Assembly: GCA_964599885.1 (NCBI GenBank)
Contig: CAZRHH010000059.1
Location: forward strand, 1 to 19,951
Direction: 5' to 3'
DNA: 19,951 nucleotides
Source: CAZRHH01 sp964599885
GTDB taxonomy: Bacteria; Chloroflexota; Dehalococcoidia; DSTF01; JACRBR01
A program made the position numbers and the translations under genes. This document shows, one piece after another, positions 1-8,831 of this stretch. The notes beneath the pieces are model-generated. The model did not search any database. It had not been told where the DNA came from and was given only the letters and a program-made list of their open reading frames with translations. Numbering within the stretch: the first letter of the stretch is position 1; the number at the start of each line of letters is the position of its first letter.

Positions 1-2944
1 GCCGTGCCATCTCGTCCGCGCGCTCCGGCAGCCCGAGTTCGTCGCCCACGGCGCGCGCGATCGCCGCGAGATCGGCGTCGCGTCGCAATCCGCTGCGCTC
101 GAGCACGAGATGCACGGCGCTGCCGAACTCCGCCGCACGGCCGCGCCGCACCGTATCGTCGCCTGCGCCGGGCCGCTCCCATTCGGGTTTGAGCGCGCTT
201 GCCGTGCGGATCGTCAGTGGGCGGCCGCCGCGCTCGATCAACCGCGCATGCTCGCCGCTCCACGCCGCGCGTTCGGCGACGATGGCCGCGGCGTGCGCGT
301 CATCGGACGCGCCGTTGCGCGCGCGTCTCCATACGGGCAGCTCGGCGCCGTGTACGTGCATGGTCGCGGCGTCTTCGTACTCGCCTTCGTCCGCGCGCGC
401 TATGCGCAGGTGATCGCCGATGCACTTCGTCTCGCCCCTGAACGCCGCGCTGCTTTTGGAGATGAACGGCACGACAAGCCGGTCCTTCGCGCGCGTCGAC
501 GCCACGTAGAGCAGGCGCAGTTCCTCGGCGAGACCGTGCCGCTGCTCGACAAGCTCAGCAGCGTCGTACCCCGGCGTGCGAAAGTGCAGCTCTTTCTTGC
601 CGAGCTTCAGGTGCAACGTGTGTTCGGGCAGGTCGGCAATGACGCGTGTGCGGTCGACGCGTTCGGTGTTCATGTTCGCCAGCACGACGACGGGGAACTC
701 CAGCCCCTTCGACGCGTGGATCGTCATGATGCGCACGACGTCGTCCGTCTCCTCGCTGATCACGGCGTCGGTCTCGTCGGCGGTGCGCGCCATGTTCTCC
801 TTGAGCCAGTGGACGAACCCGCGCAGCCCGCCGCCGCTCGCCTCGGCGAACGCACGCGCCTGGTCGATGATCTTCAGCAGATTCGCCGCGACCTGGTCGC
901 CCTGCGGTTGCAGCATCGCAAACTCGACCAGCCGCGTCTCGTCCAGCACGGCGCGGATCAACTCCGGCAGTGGGGCCGTGTGGCGAAGCTCGGCAAGCTT
1001 CCGCAGCGTTCGCATCGCATCGGCGACGGCGCCGGTCGCGCTGGATGACAGCGTGATGTAGTCGAACTTCCAGCCGGCGTGGCGGTGCAGCAGCAGATCC
1101 TCGTCGGAGAGCCCGAACGCCGCCGAGCGAAGCGCGCCGACCGCAGCGACGCCGTCCGTCGGGTCATCGATCGCGCGGAGGACGGCCACCATCTCGCGCA
1201 CTTCCTGCCGCAGGAAGAACGTGCGGCCGCCCTCGTGCCGGTACGGAACGTCGGCGCGCGCGAACGCCTCTTCGTACAGTTCCAGTTCGCTGCGGGACGG
1301 AATGATCACGACGACGTCGCGGTACGTCGCGGGGCGCATCGAATCGTCCGGCTCGCCGCGCACGAGCCACGAGCCGTCGTCGACGTTCTGACGGATGATC
1401 GACGCGAGCCGAGCGCCCTCGTAGCGGCGCGCGTCGGCGGCGGACGCATCGCCGCTGCGTGTGGGCTTCCCCGTCTGCTCGGCAATGCCGCGGATCGTCG
1501 TGACGGCGCCGGCGGCGTAGCCGGGATGATGCTGCAGCGCGATGTACTCCGGCTGCATGCCCATCTCCTGCACGAAGAGCTGCGAGAAGGCGCCGTTTAC
1601 CCAGCCGATCACCTGTTCCGACGAGCGGAAATTCTGCACGATGCGCGTCGGCTCGCCGCCGAAGACGTGCTGCTTCACCGCGTCGTACATACCGATGTCC
1701 GCGCGCCGGAAGCGGTAGATCGACTGCTTCGGATCGCCGACGACGAACAGGCTGCCCGGGCGTAGCGCCGTCTGCCGCCAGTCGTCGGCGATCGCACCCT
1801 GCGCGCAGAGGCTGACGATCATCTCCGCCTGCAGCGGGTTCGTATCCTGGAACTCGTCGACGAGAATGCAGCGAAACTTGGACTGAAAGTAGGCGCGCAC
1901 TTCCGCGTTGTCGCGCACGAGATCGCGCGCCCACAGCAACAGATCGTCGAAGTCGGCCTTGCCGTCGGCCTGGCGCCGCTCGCGGTACTGCGTGACGAAG
2001 CCCTGCAGCCAGAAAAGGAGCCGTGACGTCGCGCGTTCGCGCATGCTGTAGGTCGCTTCTTCCAGCAGATCCGCAATCTCCTTGATCTCAGCCTTCACCT
2101 GCACGCAGTGATTCTTTGTGCGCCAGTTTTCCTGCCTGCCCCAGCGGTTCGAAGGTCGCCCACAGGAAGCGATCGTGCGCCGCAAGGTCGCATCGTTGTC
2201 CACCGAGCGCAGGTCGGCGTAGAGCGCGATGGACTTCCGCAATTCGGCGAGCGCGCCATCTGTTGGATCATCCGCGTACTGTTCGAGCGCGCGCAGGGTT
2301 TCGATGCGCGGCGCCATCGCCGCAAGCACGATGCGCGGGTCGATTACGGGAATGTCGTCCGTGGCGAGCGGCAGCAGCTCACGGTGGCGGTGCAGCTCTT
2401 CGGCCGCCTCGCGCACTTTGTCGAACGGCAGGCCGAGGTTCAGCGCGTCGATCAGCGCGTCCGGCGGCTCATCGGCCGCCATCTCCGCGCCGATCCACTC
2501 GCTGTACGCCTGTTCGAACGCGAGCTGCACCGCCAGGTCATCGAGCACTTCGAATCCGGGATCGAGGCCCGCTTCGACGGGACGCTCGCGCAGCAGCCCC
2601 GAAGCGAAGGCGTGGATCGTCTCGATGTGGGCGTGGTTCAGGCCGCGCAATGCCGCTTCGAGACGGGCGCGCTGGATCTCGTCAACAGCATCGGCGAGCG
2701 CGCTCTCAAGGCCCTGGCGCACGCGCGATGCGAGTTCCGCCGCCGCCTTCTCGGTAAACGTGATCACGGCGACGGAGCGTACGTCGGCGTGTCCGGTCGC
2801 GAGGATCTCGACGATGCGATCGACGAGTACGGTCGTCTTACCGGTGCCGGCGCCCGCTTCGACGCACATGTTGGCGGCGACGTTCGTGCGAATGTAGTCG
2901 CGCGCCGCCTGGTCGACCGGTGTGAATGCGCGGGCGATCGTCAT
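1..2944 (-). CDS. addA: AddA-like UvrD/RecB-family helicase-nuclease, C-terminus cut by window edge
   Basis: Motor subunit of an AddAB-type helicase-nuclease that resects double-strand breaks for RecA loading. The frame is open from ATG 2944 to the left edge (about 981 codons), so no stop is visible. SF1 motifs run in order: Walker A EAGAGTGKTT (K36), motif Ia ITFTEKAAAEL, TIHAFASGLLRERP, Walker B DEFQDT (residues 363-368), VVGDPKQSIYRFR, QNFRSSEQVI, motif V MTIHASKGLEFPVVVL, and motif VI YVASTRAKDR (from residue 813). The last visible part (FGSAVHLVLERSG) resembles the start of the RecB-type nuclease domain, whose catalytic part lies outside the window. The start overlaps the addB stop as ATGA, which implies translational coupling. 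The SF1 assignment is certain. Naming it AddA rather than another RecB-like helicase rests on the addB partner. Confidence 0.93.
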   Translation of the reverse strand, partial: MTIARAFTPVDQAARDYIRTNVAANMCVEAGAGTGKTTVLVDRIVEILATGHADVRSVAVITFTEKAAAELASRVRQGLESALADAVDEIQRARLEAALRGLNHAHIETIHAFASGLLRERPVEAGLDPGFEVLDDLAVQLAFEQAYSEWIGAEMAADEPPDALIDALNLGLPFDKVREAAEELHRHRELLPLATDDIPVIDPRIVLAAMAPRIETLRALEQYADDPTDGALAELRKSIALYADLRSVDNDATLRRTIASCGRPSNRWGRQENWRTKNHCVQVKAEIKEIADLLEEATYSMRERATSRLLFWLQGFVTQYRERRQADGKADFDDLLLWARDLVRDNAEVRAYFQSKFRCILVDEFQDTNPLQAEMIVSLCAQGAIADDWRQTALRPGSLFVVGDPKQSIYRFRRADIGMYDAVKQHVFGGEPTRIVQNFRSSEQVIGWVNGAFSQLFVQEMGMQPEYIALQHHPGYAAGAVTTIRGIAEQTGKPTRSGDASAADARRYEGARLASIIRQNVDDGSWLVRGEPDDSMRPATYRDVVVIIPSRSELELYEEAFARADVPYRHEGGRTFFLRQEVREMVAVLRAIDDPTDGVAAVGALRSAAFGLSDEDLLLHRHAGWKFDYITLSSSATGAVADAMRTLRKLAELRHTAPLPELIRAVLDETRLVEFAMLQPQGDQVAANLLKIIDQARAFAEASGGGLRGFVHWLKENMARTADETDAVISEETDDVVRIMTIHASKGLEFPVVVLANMNTERVDRTRVIADLPEHTLHLKLGKKELHFRTPGYDAAELVEQRHGLAEELRLLYVASTRAKDRLVVPFISKSSAAFRGETKCIGDHLRIARADEGEYEDAATMHVHGAELPVWRRARNGASDDAHAAAIVAERAAWSGEHARLIERGGRPLTIRTASALKPEWERPGAGDDTVRRGRAAEFGSAVHLVLERSGLRRDADLAAIARAVGDELGLPERADEMAR

Positions 2945-5900
2945 TTGATCTCACCCATCGCGCGGTAGGCGGCGTTGCGTTCGTCGCCACCTTTGCCGTC
3001 CATGATCTTGTCGATCCGCGCGTCGCAAACGTCCTTGTAGTCGCACCACTTGCAGGTGTCGCGTTTCACGCCGGGGTTCGCGGCGAAGTTCCCGCCGTCC
3101 ACGCCGTCGGCGATCGTTTCGAGGATCTGCTCGAACTGCGGCTGCAACGTCGCCGCCACATCGGCGCCCAGCATCGTGCGACGGTCGAACCCGCCGCCGG
3201 TACTCGCGTAGAAGTACTGCGACTCGCCCTGCGCGACCGGCATCTCCAGCAGTTGCGCGGCGGCGTGGAGATAGATCGGAAGTTGCAGCGCCGTGCCGCG
3301 CGCGAACGTGCCGGACAGCTTCGTCTTGCCGGTCTTGTAGTCGATGACGCGAAAGCGCGTCTTGTCGTCGTCCCAGTCGATGCGGTCGATCCGGCCCTGC
3401 AGCCGCAACTCGCGCCCGCCGATACGCAGCACGAGCGGATCGTCGGTGGAAAGCGCTGCGTCTTCTTCGCCGTAACCGCGGCCCATCGGACCGAAGCGCG
3501 CCTCGAACGCGCCGGGACGGACGCTCGTGCCCTGCGCGTACTCGACTTCCTTGTCGTACCAGCGATGCAGATCTTCATCGATGTCGCGCTTGTCCATCTT
3601 CCAGATCAGCGGGCGGCCGGTGACGCCGCGCCGCGCACGATCGTCGCCGGCTCCCTGCGCGATGGCATCGAGCAGCGCGAGATGTTCGGCGCGGCGCTCG
3701 GCACGCGGCGGATCGTTGCGCCCGACCGCCACCAAAAACTTCTGCAGGATCTCGTGGATCAGGCTGCCCTTTTGCAGATGATCCATCCGCTCGATCGCTT
3801 CCGGCTCTTCGACGGGTTCGATGCCGAGCGCGTACTTGAGGAAGTAGCGATACGGGCACGTCGCGTACGTCTCCAGCCGGCTCGCCGACACGGCCTTCTC
3901 GCCGGCAAACGACGATCGCGCCAGCGCCGCCGCGCGCGCTTCGTCGCCGATCATCACGCCGTCGTACTCGGTGAGCGTGGCGCCGCGGCGTTGCGTGCGG
4001 GCGTGTACGGCGCGCCCGAACGACGGTGCGATCTCCGCGAGCGCTTCGATGGCTGACGGCAGCTCGCCGGCGTTGTACATCTTGATCAGGCCGCGGTCGT
4101 ACTCGGCTTCCGAAAGCGAATCGGCGAGCCCGTCGCTGGCGAGACGCCCGGCCTCGAAGCGCCGCACCCACGCGCTGCGGTCGAGTTCGTCGAGCGTCAG
4201 GCGGCGTCCTTCGAGCGCTTCCGCCGTCGCGCGGAAGAAGTACGACGGCAGATGCTTGCCGCTGCGGCCCGCCGCCGCGCGCGCGTACGAGACCGACAGC
4301 CGTTCGCGCGGCGCCTGTACGCCGAGCCAGAAGCCGAGCGCTTCGTCGTCGGGTTCGGTGCGCAGCGGCAGTTCGCCGACCGCAGCGTCGTTAATGCGGC
4401 GCCGTTCGTGTTCGAGGAGCAGCGGATCGGGCCGCATCGGCGGCGGCCACGCGCGCTCGGCGACGCCGAGCATGCATACGGCGCGGAACCGCAGGTGCCG
4501 CAGCGACGACGCATCGATGACGGCGACGCCCTGGCGCCCGAACATGCGCACCGGCTCGTGCAAGACAAGCGACGTGTCGCGCGACTCGAGGTCGTCACGC
4601 ACGGCGCGGCAGAACACGTCGAACGGCACGCGCTCGCGCACAGCAGCGAGCGTGCGCAAATCTTCGAGCGCTTCGATCAGTTGCTCGGTGCCGTCAGCGT
4701 ACGGCGCGGCGAGCCCCTTCAAGTACGCAAGATGTTCGTCCCACGTCGCTTCCTCCGGCCGCGCCGCAAGCGCCGCGTGAAACTCGGCGACGAAACGCAT
4801 CAGCGTCTCAATCCGCGCCGCGACGCCCTCGAGCCAGTCGTAACCATCGGCCAGCGCGCCGTCGCGCTTCTCCTTGGCGAGGCGGCCGAGCCGCTGCTGC
4901 CACTGCCCCGCACCCTCGACGACACCCGCCTCGCGCGTGTATGTCTCCCACGCCGAAGGCCGCACATCGCCGCCGTATGCTGAATGCACGCTCGGCGCCA
5001 GTTTCGTCTCGGTGAGAAACTCCATCACGCGTGAACGCGCGAACGTCTCGTGATCGGAGGCCAGTTCGAGCAGCAGCAGCAGACGGCGCCCGAGCGGGTG
5101 GGACGCGAGCAGATGCCCGTCGTGCAGGTACGTGTCGATCTGCGCTTCCTTGAAGATTTCGTCGACGAGATCGCGGTACGGCGTGCGGTTCCGGTAGACG
5201 ACGGCCATCTCGTGAAAGCGGATGCCTTCGCCGGCCCAGCGGAGGCAGGCGCGCGCCGCCTCCCACACCTCGCGCACCGTGTCGGGCGCGCTGATCAGCG
5301 TGACGTTCTGCTCCGCGCCGGCGACGGGTCCGGGGGCCGGCGTGTACGCATGGAACAGACGATCGTTCACGCGCGCCAACGCGACGGGTGCGCCCGCGGC
5401 CCTGGATTCGAGCGCGCGGGTCGTGAAGCCGGCGTCGGTGAGGCGCGTCCGAAACGCCTCGTGCGCCTCGTCGGCCGCCAGATTCGATGCGGGCAAGAAC
5501 ACGGTGACTGCGTTCGTGCGCGCGATCTGCTCGATCAGCGCGTATTGCACGCGTGACGGCTGCCAGAGGCCGTAGACGAACAACGGCCCCTCGATCGTCG
5601 CGGACGCTGCCGCTGCGTAGGCTTCGGCGACGCCATCGAACCCGGCGCGACGGGCGGCGTAGGCGGCATACAGCGCGGCAAGCTCCGATTCCTTCGAGCC
5701 AGCGTCGTCCGCTCCGCCCAGCGCATCGGCGAAGGTCGCCGGGGTGAAGCCGCCAAGCTCGATCTCGCGAAACAGGCGCCCGAGTGCGTCGGCGAACCCC
5801 TCGCGACCGGCGATGCCGCCGAAGTAGCCGCCGGCGCCGTCGGCGATCTCGCGCACGAGCAGCCGCTCGGCGCCCGGCGTCAGCTTTGGCCGCGTAGCGA

Positions 5901-6141
5901 GATCGGACGTAGCGTTCGACGCCATCGATCGCGCAAGCTCGTTTGGGCGCACGAAGCGCACGTTGAGCTGCGCGACGCCGCGCTGCGCCAACGCGCGGCG
6001 CAGGTACGGCCGCAGCAGCACATGTCCGACAAGCACCGTGATGGGCGCCAGCCCGCTGGCCTCCCGCGCGTGAGAGACAGCGTCGGCGAGCGCGTCCTCG
6101 AGCTGTGCAAGAGAGCCGGTTACGATTTCGGCAGGGGGCAT
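2941..6141 (-). CDS. addB: AddB-like PD-(D/E)XK exonuclease with Fe-S cysteines
   Basis: Partner subunit of the AddAB-type complex, 1066 aa from the chosen ATG at 6141. An in-frame upstream ATG at 6207 would add 22 residues, but it lies across the promoter-like TATACT and almost reaches the divergent gene, so I reject it. No Walker A is visible in the N-terminal part, so this subunit is probably a catalytically dead helicase fold, as in single-motor, dual-nuclease AddAB. The C-terminal nuclease is clear: CPYRYFLKYALG near residue 760, GSLIHEILQKF, RIDRIDWDDD and VIDYKTGKT near 930 (PD-(D/E)XK core), LPIYLHAA, and TCKWCDYKDVC (C1030, C1033, C1039). With the CPYRYF cysteine these give the four ligands of the AddB-type 4Fe-4S staple. 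It is the first gene of the two-gene operon. It has no convincing Shine-Dalgarno and may be leaderless. Confidence 0.9.
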   Translation of the reverse strand: MPPAEIVTGSLAQLEDALADAVSHAREASGLAPITVLVGHVLLRPYLRRALAQRGVAQLNVRFVRPNELARSMASNATSDLATRPKLTPGAERLLVREIADGAGGYFGGIAGREGFADALGRLFREIELGGFTPATFADALGGADDAGSKESELAALYAAYAARRAGFDGVAEAYAAAASATIEGPLFVYGLWQPSRVQYALIEQIARTNAVTVFLPASNLAADEAHEAFRTRLTDAGFTTRALESRAAGAPVALARVNDRLFHAYTPAPGPVAGAEQNVTLISAPDTVREVWEAARACLRWAGEGIRFHEMAVVYRNRTPYRDLVDEIFKEAQIDTYLHDGHLLASHPLGRRLLLLLELASDHETFARSRVMEFLTETKLAPSVHSAYGGDVRPSAWETYTREAGVVEGAGQWQQRLGRLAKEKRDGALADGYDWLEGVAARIETLMRFVAEFHAALAARPEEATWDEHLAYLKGLAAPYADGTEQLIEALEDLRTLAAVRERVPFDVFCRAVRDDLESRDTSLVLHEPVRMFGRQGVAVIDASSLRHLRFRAVCMLGVAERAWPPPMRPDPLLLEHERRRINDAAVGELPLRTEPDDEALGFWLGVQAPRERLSVSYARAAAGRSGKHLPSYFFRATAEALEGRRLTLDELDRSAWVRRFEAGRLASDGLADSLSEAEYDRGLIKMYNAGELPSAIEALAEIAPSFGRAVHARTQRRGATLTEYDGVMIGDEARAAALARSSFAGEKAVSASRLETYATCPYRYFLKYALGIEPVEEPEAIERMDHLQKGSLIHEILQKFLVAVGRNDPPRAERRAEHLALLDAIAQGAGDDRARRGVTGRPLIWKMDKRDIDEDLHRWYDKEVEYAQGTSVRPGAFEARFGPMGRGYGEEDAALSTDDPLVLRIGGRELRLQGRIDRIDWDDDKTRFRVIDYKTGKTKLSGTFARGTALQLPIYLHAAAQLLEMPVAQGESQYFYASTGGGFDRRTMLGADVAATLQPQFEQILETIADGVDGGNFAANPGVKRDTCKWCDYKDVCDARIDKIMDGKGGDERNAAYRAMGEIK

Positions 6142-6150
6142 AGTGGCGCA

Positions 6151-6156
6151 AGTATA
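6151..6156 (-). promoter_or_regulatory. -10-like TATACT immediately upstream of addB
   Basis: On the minus strand TATACT lies 9 nt before the ATG at 6141. Transcription would begin within a few bases of the start codon, so the addB message would be nearly leaderless. No good -35 is visible at 16-18 nt spacing. The assignment rests on the hexamer, its position and the lack of a Shine-Dalgarno. Confidence 0.5.
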
Positions 6157-6209
6157 CCCGCGCCATGCGACAATCACTGTCGCGCTAATCGCCGAACGAA
6201 GGAGCACTC

Positions 6210-6647
6210 ATGCCGAAGTACATCAAGCCCGACTGGGCGACGAAAAACGTCTTCAACCCCGCGATCGCACTGGCGACGAAGCTCGGGCTCAGCATGCGTG
6301 GGTCGCGCCTGCTCGCGGTGCGCGGGCGCACGTCCGGCGAGATGCGTACGACTCCCGTGAACCCGCTGCCGTATGAAGGAGGGCGCTACCTGGTGGCGCC
6401 GCGCGGCAACACGCAGTGGGTGCGCAATATCCGCGAAAGCGGTGAGGGCGAACTGCGGCTCGGCCGCAAGCGCGAGCAGATCCGCGTTACCGAGCTGGCG
6501 GACGGCGAGAAGCCCGACCTGCTGCGCGCGTACCTCAAACTGTGGAGCATGGAGACGGGCAAATTCTTCGGCGGTGTCACGCACGAATCGCCCGAGGCGG
6601 AGATCACGCGCATCGCGCCCGATCATCCGGTGTTCCGGATCGAGTAG
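6210..6647 (+). CDS. Nitroreductase/DDN-family F420-dependent oxidoreductase
   Basis: A 145-aa protein of the deazaflavin-dependent nitroreductase family (DDN-like, formerly DUF385). Members have a split beta-barrel fold and use reduced F420 to reduce quinones or other substrates. Family hallmarks seen are LLAVRGRTSGEMRTTPVNPL (residues 32-51), the GGRYLVAPRGN strand, WVRNIRESGEGELRLGRK, and the C-terminal HPVFRIE. Its full length is typical. The ATG at 6210 follows an AAGGAG at good distance. It is transcribed divergently from addB across a 68-bp gap, with no obvious functional link. It implies that the host makes F420, as Actinobacteriota and many Chloroflexota do. The substrate cannot be read from sequence, and F420 rather than FMN use is inferred from the family. 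Confidence 0.85.
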   Translation: MPKYIKPDWATKNVFNPAIALATKLGLSMRGSRLLAVRGRTSGEMRTTPVNPLPYEGGRYLVAPRGNTQWVRNIRESGEGELRLGRKREQIRVTELADGEKPDLLRAYLKLWSMETGKFFGGVTHESPEAEITRIAPDHPVFRIE

Positions 6648-6745
6648 GCGGGCGACGTCGCGAGCACGTGCCCGAGCAGGCGACTGATCGTCCAGGTCGG
6701 CCACCGGTTGCCTGGTGAAGGCGGCACCTCGCGCGGCGCTACATC

Positions 6746-6754
6746 TGCTACAAT
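6746..6754 (+). promoter_or_regulatory. Extended -10 promoter for the ribosomal-protection operon
   Basis: TGCTACAAT matches an extended -10 (TGn plus TACAAT at 6749-6754). The -35 position (around 6726-6731) matches poorly, as is usual for extended -10 promoters. The predicted start near 6761 would leave about 28 nt before the leader ORF ATG at 6789 and about 90 nt before the TTG at 6850. Confidence 0.6.
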
Positions 6755-6788
6755 CGCGGCAGCAGCCAGATCCACCAAGGAGAGTCCA

Positions 6789-6899
6789 ATGCGGCAGACG
6801 TTCATGTCCACTCAGAAGGTAATGGCCACCTATCTGGAGGAAATGACGCTTGACGCGAACCTTGAACCTGGGGATTTTGGCGCATGTCGACGCCGGTAA
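6789..6899 (+). CDS. Possible 36-aa leader ORF overlapping the ribosomal-protection gene
   Basis: Short ORF beginning MRQTFMSTQKVMATYLEEM and ending GACRRR-stop. It has a strong Shine-Dalgarno (AAGGAGAG, 6777-6784) six nt before the ATG and lies just behind the extended -10. It runs through the GGAGG of the downstream gene and ends 50 bases inside it in another frame, so ribosomes on it would cover or expose the TTG start at 6850. Leader peptides that control expression are known for tet(M)-type genes, which makes a regulatory role plausible. I found no homology for the peptide and no clear mutually exclusive hairpins. It could also be a chance ORF. Confidence 0.45.
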   Translation: MRQTFMSTQKVMATYLEEMTLDANLEPGDFGACRRR

Positions 6900-8823
6900 A
6901 ACAAGCCTGACGGAACGGCTGCTCTACGCAGCCGGTGTCATCGACGCGATCGGCAGCGTCGATGACGGCAACACACAGACCGACTCCCTCGCACTCGAAC
7001 GCCAGCGCGGAATCACGATCAAGTCCGCCGTGGTGTCGTTCGTCATCGATGACGTCACTGTCAATCTGATCGACACGCCCGGCCACCCGGATTTCATCGC
7101 CGAGGTGGAGCGGGTGCTGAGCGTGCTCGATGGCGCCGTGCTGGTGGTCTCCGCCGTCGAAGGCGTGCAGGCGCAGACACGCGTGCTGATGCGGACGCTG
7201 CGGCGGCTGCAGATTCCGACGGTGCTTTTCGTGAACAAGATCGACCGCGCCGGCGCGCAGGACGAGCGCGTGTTGCGGGACATCGCGGAGAAACTGACGC
7301 CGGCGGTGATCGCGATGGGTTCGGCGGGCGGCCTCGGCACGAGGACTGCGACGTTGACGCCGTACGGCGCGGACGACGTTGCGTTTACGGCCGCCCTCGC
7401 CGATCTGCTTGCCGAGCACGATGACGCGTTTCTGACGGCGTACGTCGACGACGCGACGGCCGTGTCGTACGGGCAACTTCGCAGCGAGCTTGCGGCGCAG
7501 ACCGGGCGGGCGCTGGTGCATCCGGTGTTCTTCGGCTCGGCGATCACGGGTGCGGGTGCCGGTGCACTGATGGCGGGAATCGCCGAGCTGCTGCCTGCGG
7601 CGGAGGGTGATGCCGAAGCCCCGATGTCAGGCAGCATCTTCAAGGTCGAGCGCGGGCCGGGCGGCGAGAAGATCGCCTACGTGCGCATGTTCGCGGGCGC
7701 GATACGAACGCGCGATCGGCTGCACGTAGGCGGCGACGACGATTCGAAGGTGACCGCGATCGCTGTGTTCGAGCTGGGCGCGGCCGTCCAGAGCGCATCC
7801 GTAGTCGCCGGGCAGATCGGCAAGCTGTGGGGGCTCCGCGATGTGCAGATCGGCGACGCGATCGGCGAGCCGCGCACGATGGCGGAGCGCGGGCACTTCG
7901 CGCCGCCGACGCTGGAATCGGTGATCGCGCCGTGCCGCCCCGCCGACAAAGGCGCGCTGCACGTCGCGCTGGCGCAGCTTGCCGAGCAGGACCCGCTGAT
8001 CAATCTGCGGCAGGACGACGTCCGGCAGGAACTGTCGCTCTCGCTCTACGGCGAGGTGCAGAAAGAAGTGATCGAGGCGACGCTGGTCGACGACTTCGGC
8101 ATCGCGGTCGTGTTTCGCGAGACGACCGTGATCTGCATCGAGCGGCCGGCCGGCGTCGGTGACGCCGTCGAGCTGATCGGCAAGCGGCCGAATCCGTTCC
8201 TCGCCACCGTCGGGCTGCGCATCGAGCCTCGTGCAATCGACTCGGGCGTGGAGTTCCGGCTGGATGTCGACGTGCGGACGATACCGTTCTACGTCTACAA
8301 GTCGGTCGAGGAGTTTCACGATTCGATCGAGGACGCCGTGCGGGACACCCTGCGCCAGGGGCTCTGCGGGTGGCAAGTCACCGACTACAGAGTAACGATG
8401 ACGCACTCCGGCTACTCATCGCCGGGGAGCACCGCCGCCGACTTCCGCAAGCTGGCACCGCTCGTGCTGATGAGCGCGCTCGAGCAGGCCGGCACGGTCG
8501 TCTGCGAGCCGATGCATCGCTTCCATCTCGAGATTCCGGCGGACGCGTTCGGCGCGGGCGCGCCCGTACTGGCGCGGCTGCGCGCGACGCCGCAGACGCA
8601 GGAGATGCGCGGTTCGTCATACGTGATCGAAGGTGCGATCCCGGCGGCTCGCGTACACGAGTTGCAGCAACTCGTGCCGGGGCTCAGCCGCGGCGAGGGC
8701 GTGCTGGAAAGCGCGTTCGACGGCTATCAGCCCGTCGATGGCACGCCGCCCGAGCGGCCGCGCACGGACAACAATCCGCTGAACCGAAGCGAATATCTGC
8801 AGCACGTACTGCGGCGGGTGTAG
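6850..8823 (+). CDS. TetM/OtrA-family ribosomal protection GTPase
   Basis: An EF-G paralogue of the family that removes tetracyclines from the ribosome, 657 aa (Tet(M) is about 640). GTPase motifs: AHVDAGKTS (residues 11-19), RGITI, DTPGH (75-79), NKID (129-132) and GSA. Domain II starts near GSIFKVERGPGGEKIAYVRM. The C-terminal half aligns with Tet(M)/OtrA rather than EF-G: CGWQVTDYRVTMTHSGYSSP, then STAADFRKLAPLVL, and the ending NPLNRSEYLQHVLRRV. The drug-site loop keeps the key Ser-Pro (S524-P525), with Gly where Tet(M) has Val. The start is TTG: an in-frame TGA at 6844-6846 excludes anything further upstream, and GGAGG at 6836-6840 is well placed. It is the first large gene of an apparent operon. 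Real tetracycline resistance is not proven, since such homologues are often intrinsic in environmental bacteria. Confidence 0.92.
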   Translation: MTRTLNLGILAHVDAGKTSLTERLLYAAGVIDAIGSVDDGNTQTDSLALERQRGITIKSAVVSFVIDDVTVNLIDTPGHPDFIAEVERVLSVLDGAVLVVSAVEGVQAQTRVLMRTLRRLQIPTVLFVNKIDRAGAQDERVLRDIAEKLTPAVIAMGSAGGLGTRTATLTPYGADDVAFTAALADLLAEHDDAFLTAYVDDATAVSYGQLRSELAAQTGRALVHPVFFGSAITGAGAGALMAGIAELLPAAEGDAEAPMSGSIFKVERGPGGEKIAYVRMFAGAIRTRDRLHVGGDDDSKVTAIAVFELGAAVQSASVVAGQIGKLWGLRDVQIGDAIGEPRTMAERGHFAPPTLESVIAPCRPADKGALHVALAQLAEQDPLINLRQDDVRQELSLSLYGEVQKEVIEATLVDDFGIAVVFRETTVICIERPAGVGDAVELIGKRPNPFLATVGLRIEPRAIDSGVEFRLDVDVRTIPFYVYKSVEEFHDSIEDAVRDTLRQGLCGWQVTDYRVTMTHSGYSSPGSTAADFRKLAPLVLMSALEQAGTVVCEPMHRFHLEIPADAFGAGAPVLARLRATPQTQEMRGSSYVIEGAIPAARVHELQQLVPGLSRGEGVLESAFDGYQPVDGTPPERPRTDNNPLNRSEYLQHVLRRV

Positions 8824-8831
8824 GAGAACGC

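Noticed and set aside
110..1048. Long plus-strand open frame (312 codons) with further ones at 1079-1765, 2108-2968 and 2926-4056
   Set aside because: They lie antisense to addA and addB, whose helicase and nuclease motifs are unmistakable; the products are Arg/Ala-rich with no recognisable domain, as expected for shadows in high-GC DNA.
6623..6811. 62-codon minus-strand ORF in the spacer upstream of the ribosomal protection gene
   Set aside because: It lies across the extended -10 and the leader region, overlaps the end of the F420-type gene, and has no recognisable family or ribosome site.
6789..6899. Remnant of a ribosomal protein L13 start, suggested by MRQTFM at the N-terminus
   Set aside because: The similarity covers only a few residues and stops before the conserved part of L13.
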